6,784 bases of DNA from Anaerolineae bacterium (GTDB taxonomy: Bacteria; Chloroflexota; Anaerolineae; B4-G1; DUEL01). The translations under genes and the position numbers were made by a program. The notes under the pieces were generated by a model. It saw nothing but the letters and a program-made list of their open reading frames with translations. It searched no databases and was not told where the DNA came from. Of the stretch, positions 5,601 to 6,784 are shown one piece after another. How positions within the stretch are numbered: position 1 is the stretch's first letter; the number at the start of each line of letters is the position of its first letter. The stretch is from positions 1-6,784 of the forward strand of contig JAOZPF010000161.1 in NCBI GenBank assembly GCA_029932895.1, read 5' to 3'.

Positions 5601-6209
5601 CTATATTCGGATCAGCTTGTATCCCCGCCCGCGCACGGTGAGGAGCAACACCGGATGGCGGGGGTCGGGTTCCAGCTTCTCGCGCAGCCGTTTGACCAGG
5701 CTCTCGACCTGATAGTCATACACCGCGGCCCGGTACTCGGGCCAGACCGCAGCTGCGATCTCTTGCTTGGAATAGACGCGGCCAGCGTCGCTATGAAGCA
5801 GGTCGAAAAGGGCCTGCTCCTTGGGAGAAAGAGAGATCGGGTTACGATCAACCCATATCTCGCCGCTGTCCCGGTCCACGACGAGGAGGGGGAACTCGCC
5901 GAGGTGGAGGGTGGCCTCGGGGTCACGGAAGGTAAAGATGATACCGGCGACGCCGATCTCGTCGCCATCGTGCAACACCTGAGGAGTGGTGATGCGGCGA
6001 CCGTTGAGAAAAGTGCCGTTGGCGCTGCCCAGGTCGTGGACGGTACCGGTTTCGCCATCCCAATGGATTTGGGCATGGCGGCGGGAGACCCGCCGCTCGG
6101 GGATACATACATCGCAGCGAGGGGAGCGGCCCAGCGTAGTGACCGGCCCCGCCAGGGGGAACCTCCGCCCGGCAGGGTCCACCAGGTATGGGGTTTCCTC
6201 CTCTGTCAC
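5601..6209 (-). CDS. FHA domain plus OmpR-type winged-helix DNA-binding regulator
   Basis: This 202-residue cytoplasmic protein has no signal peptide or membrane segment. Residues about 20-95 form a complete forkhead-associated domain: LGR (26-28), VSRRH (41-45), SANGT (62-66) and NG (69-70), the phosphothreonine-binding set. Residues about 117-200 form an OmpR/PhoB-type winged helix: ISLSPKEQALFDLLHSDAG, then YSKQEIAAAVWP, the recognition-helix region YQVESLVKRLREKLEP, and the wing RGRGYKLI. There is no receiver and no BTAD domain, so control probably comes from a Thr-phosphorylated partner or intramolecular FHA contact rather than Asp phosphorylation. EmbR of actinobacteria also joins such a helix to FHA, but in the opposite order and with BTAD between. 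The GTG start at 6209 overlaps the stop of the preceding gene (GTGA), with GAGG 7 nt upstream, which suggests coupled translation. The target is unknown; the repeats just downstream are a candidate. Confidence 0.92.
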   Translation of the reverse strand: MTEEETPYLVDPAGRRFPLAGPVTTLGRSPRCDVCIPERRVSRRHAQIHWDGETGTVHDLGSANGTFLNGRRITTPQVLHDGDEIGVAGIIFTFRDPEATLHLGEFPLLVVDRDSGEIWVDRNPISLSPKEQALFDLLHSDAGRVYSKQEIAAAVWPEYRAAVYDYQVESLVKRLREKLEPDPRHPVLLLTVRGRGYKLIRI

Positions 6210-6784
6210 GGGGCAGCCTCGTAAGCGATATACAACGTCGGGCGGTCATCAGGGTCGGGCTGCTCGCTCATATAGACCCAGTGGTGGGCCTGGTTATGGC
6301 TATCCTCCGCCATCATCACCACCAGCCCATAGTTGGGCTCCCCCCGCTCGATCCACGCGGTCATCGCCTCGCTGACATCAAGGGTCAGCCAACCGTCGTC
6401 GGGCACGGGAACGAGGTCGAGCGGAGTGGGGTCATAGTCCACCCCGGCAGCCAGGCCGGGGGTGGTCCAGGGCGCGTCGTAGGTCGCCGTCTCTGGCTCC
6501 CAGGGGGTCAGCACCCGATGGACAACAGCAGCGCCGGGAAAGGGCTGCTCCCCCCACAACTCCACCCGCAGCCGGAGCGTGGCCGAGATGACCGCCACGT
6601 TCTCGGGCAAGGACGAGAGGTCAAAGCGAAAGAGGAGCCGGTCGGGCGTGAGCGGCCCCTGTAGGTGCACCAGGTCGGCCTCATACCAGGTCTCTGTGGG
6701 CAGATCGGGGTTGAGCCAGGTGTCATCCACCACATCCGGTCCCTCCACAGTCAGCATAGCTGAGGCGGCCGTGGTGAGGGCGGC
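6206..6784 (-). CDS. Secreted DNRLRE-domain-like protein, C-terminal part (start beyond right edge)
   Basis: The frame is open to the right edge, giving 192 visible residues. An ATG at 6757 exists, but the nine codons before it read AALTTAASA in frame with no ribosome-binding site, which looks like the end of a signal peptide with an ASA cleavage site just before MLTVEG. The true start is therefore probably outside. The rest resembles DNRLRE-type beta-sandwich domains (related to CBM96 and disaggregatase repeats): DDTWLNPDLP near the start, LLFRFDLSSLPENVAVISATLRL in the middle, then LTLDVSEAMTAWIERGEPNYGLVV, and DDRPTLYIAY at the end. Such domains are extracellular and often bind carbohydrate or act as spacer modules. 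It ends EAAP with its TGA inside the start of the FHA regulator gene (4-bp overlap), so the two are co-transcribed. Whether another domain precedes it cannot be seen. Confidence 0.8.
   Translation of the reverse strand, partial: AALTTAASAMLTVEGPDVVDDTWLNPDLPTETWYEADLVHLQGPLTPDRLLFRFDLSSLPENVAVISATLRLRVELWGEQPFPGAAVVHRVLTPWEPETATYDAPWTTPGLAAGVDYDPTPLDLVPVPDDGWLTLDVSEAMTAWIERGEPNYGLVVMMAEDSHNQAHHWVYMSEQPDPDDRPTLYIAYEAAP
6217..6220 (-). promoter_or_regulatory. Ribosome-binding site of the FHA regulator inside the upstream gene
   Basis: GAGG on the minus strand lies 7 nt before the GTG at 6209, within the last codons of the DNRLRE-type gene. With the GTGA overlap it supports the GTG start and translational coupling. 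Confidence 0.5.

Noticed and set aside
5583..6224. 213-residue plus-strand frame opposite the FHA regulator
   Set aside because: The minus-strand protein has intact FHA and winged-helix motifs over the same span; this frame is its shadow.

Overview
The window is GC-rich, and every gene I can support lies on the minus strand. The content fits a member of the Chloroflexota (probably the Anaerolineae/Caldilineae side). The pointers are a MalT-type LuxR regulator, an FHA plus winged-helix regulator without a receiver domain, a lipoprotein with an NBR1-like Ig domain, FN3 and CARDB, and a secreted beta-helix protein ending in YLPLVLRDS, a tail I associate from memory with secreted Chloroflexota proteins. 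The assignment is inference from gene style; no marker gene is present.

Layout in the direction of transcription (right to left): (1) 6784-6206, the C-terminal 192 residues of a secreted DNRLRE-type protein whose start lies beyond the right edge; (2) 6209-5601, an FHA/OmpR-type winged-helix regulator whose GTG start overlaps the previous stop by 4 bp; (3) a 120-bp gap (5481-5600) with a 7-4-7 direct repeat of 11-bp period, the spacing used by OmpR/PhoB-type proteins; (4) 5480-3855, a secreted beta-helix protein with a choice-of-anchor-Q-like C-terminus; (5) 3825-2623, a multidomain surface lipoprotein; (6) 2597-843, a Tat-exported, apparently lipid-anchored amidohydrolase of the YtcJ/AHS3 type; (7) a terminator hairpin at 765-797; (8) a regulatory gap (525-842) with a 9-bp tandem repeat and a candidate sigma70-type promoter; (9) 524-1, the N-terminal 174 residues of a MalT-like LuxR ATPase regulator, running off the left edge.

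Genes 4-6 are separated by only 29 and 25 bp, each has its own ribosome-binding site, and a terminator follows the third, so they look like one operon of three exported proteins. The simplest reading is a cell-surface module (two adhesion or binding proteins plus a metal-dependent hydrolase), possibly controlled by the FHA-winged-helix protein through the repeats in front of the operon. That regulatory link is inferred, not shown. I see no defence system, CRISPR array, RNA gene, transposase or phage gene. The less ordinary content is the regulator/operator pair, the alternating two-rung beta-helix and the surface-tethered amidohydrolase.
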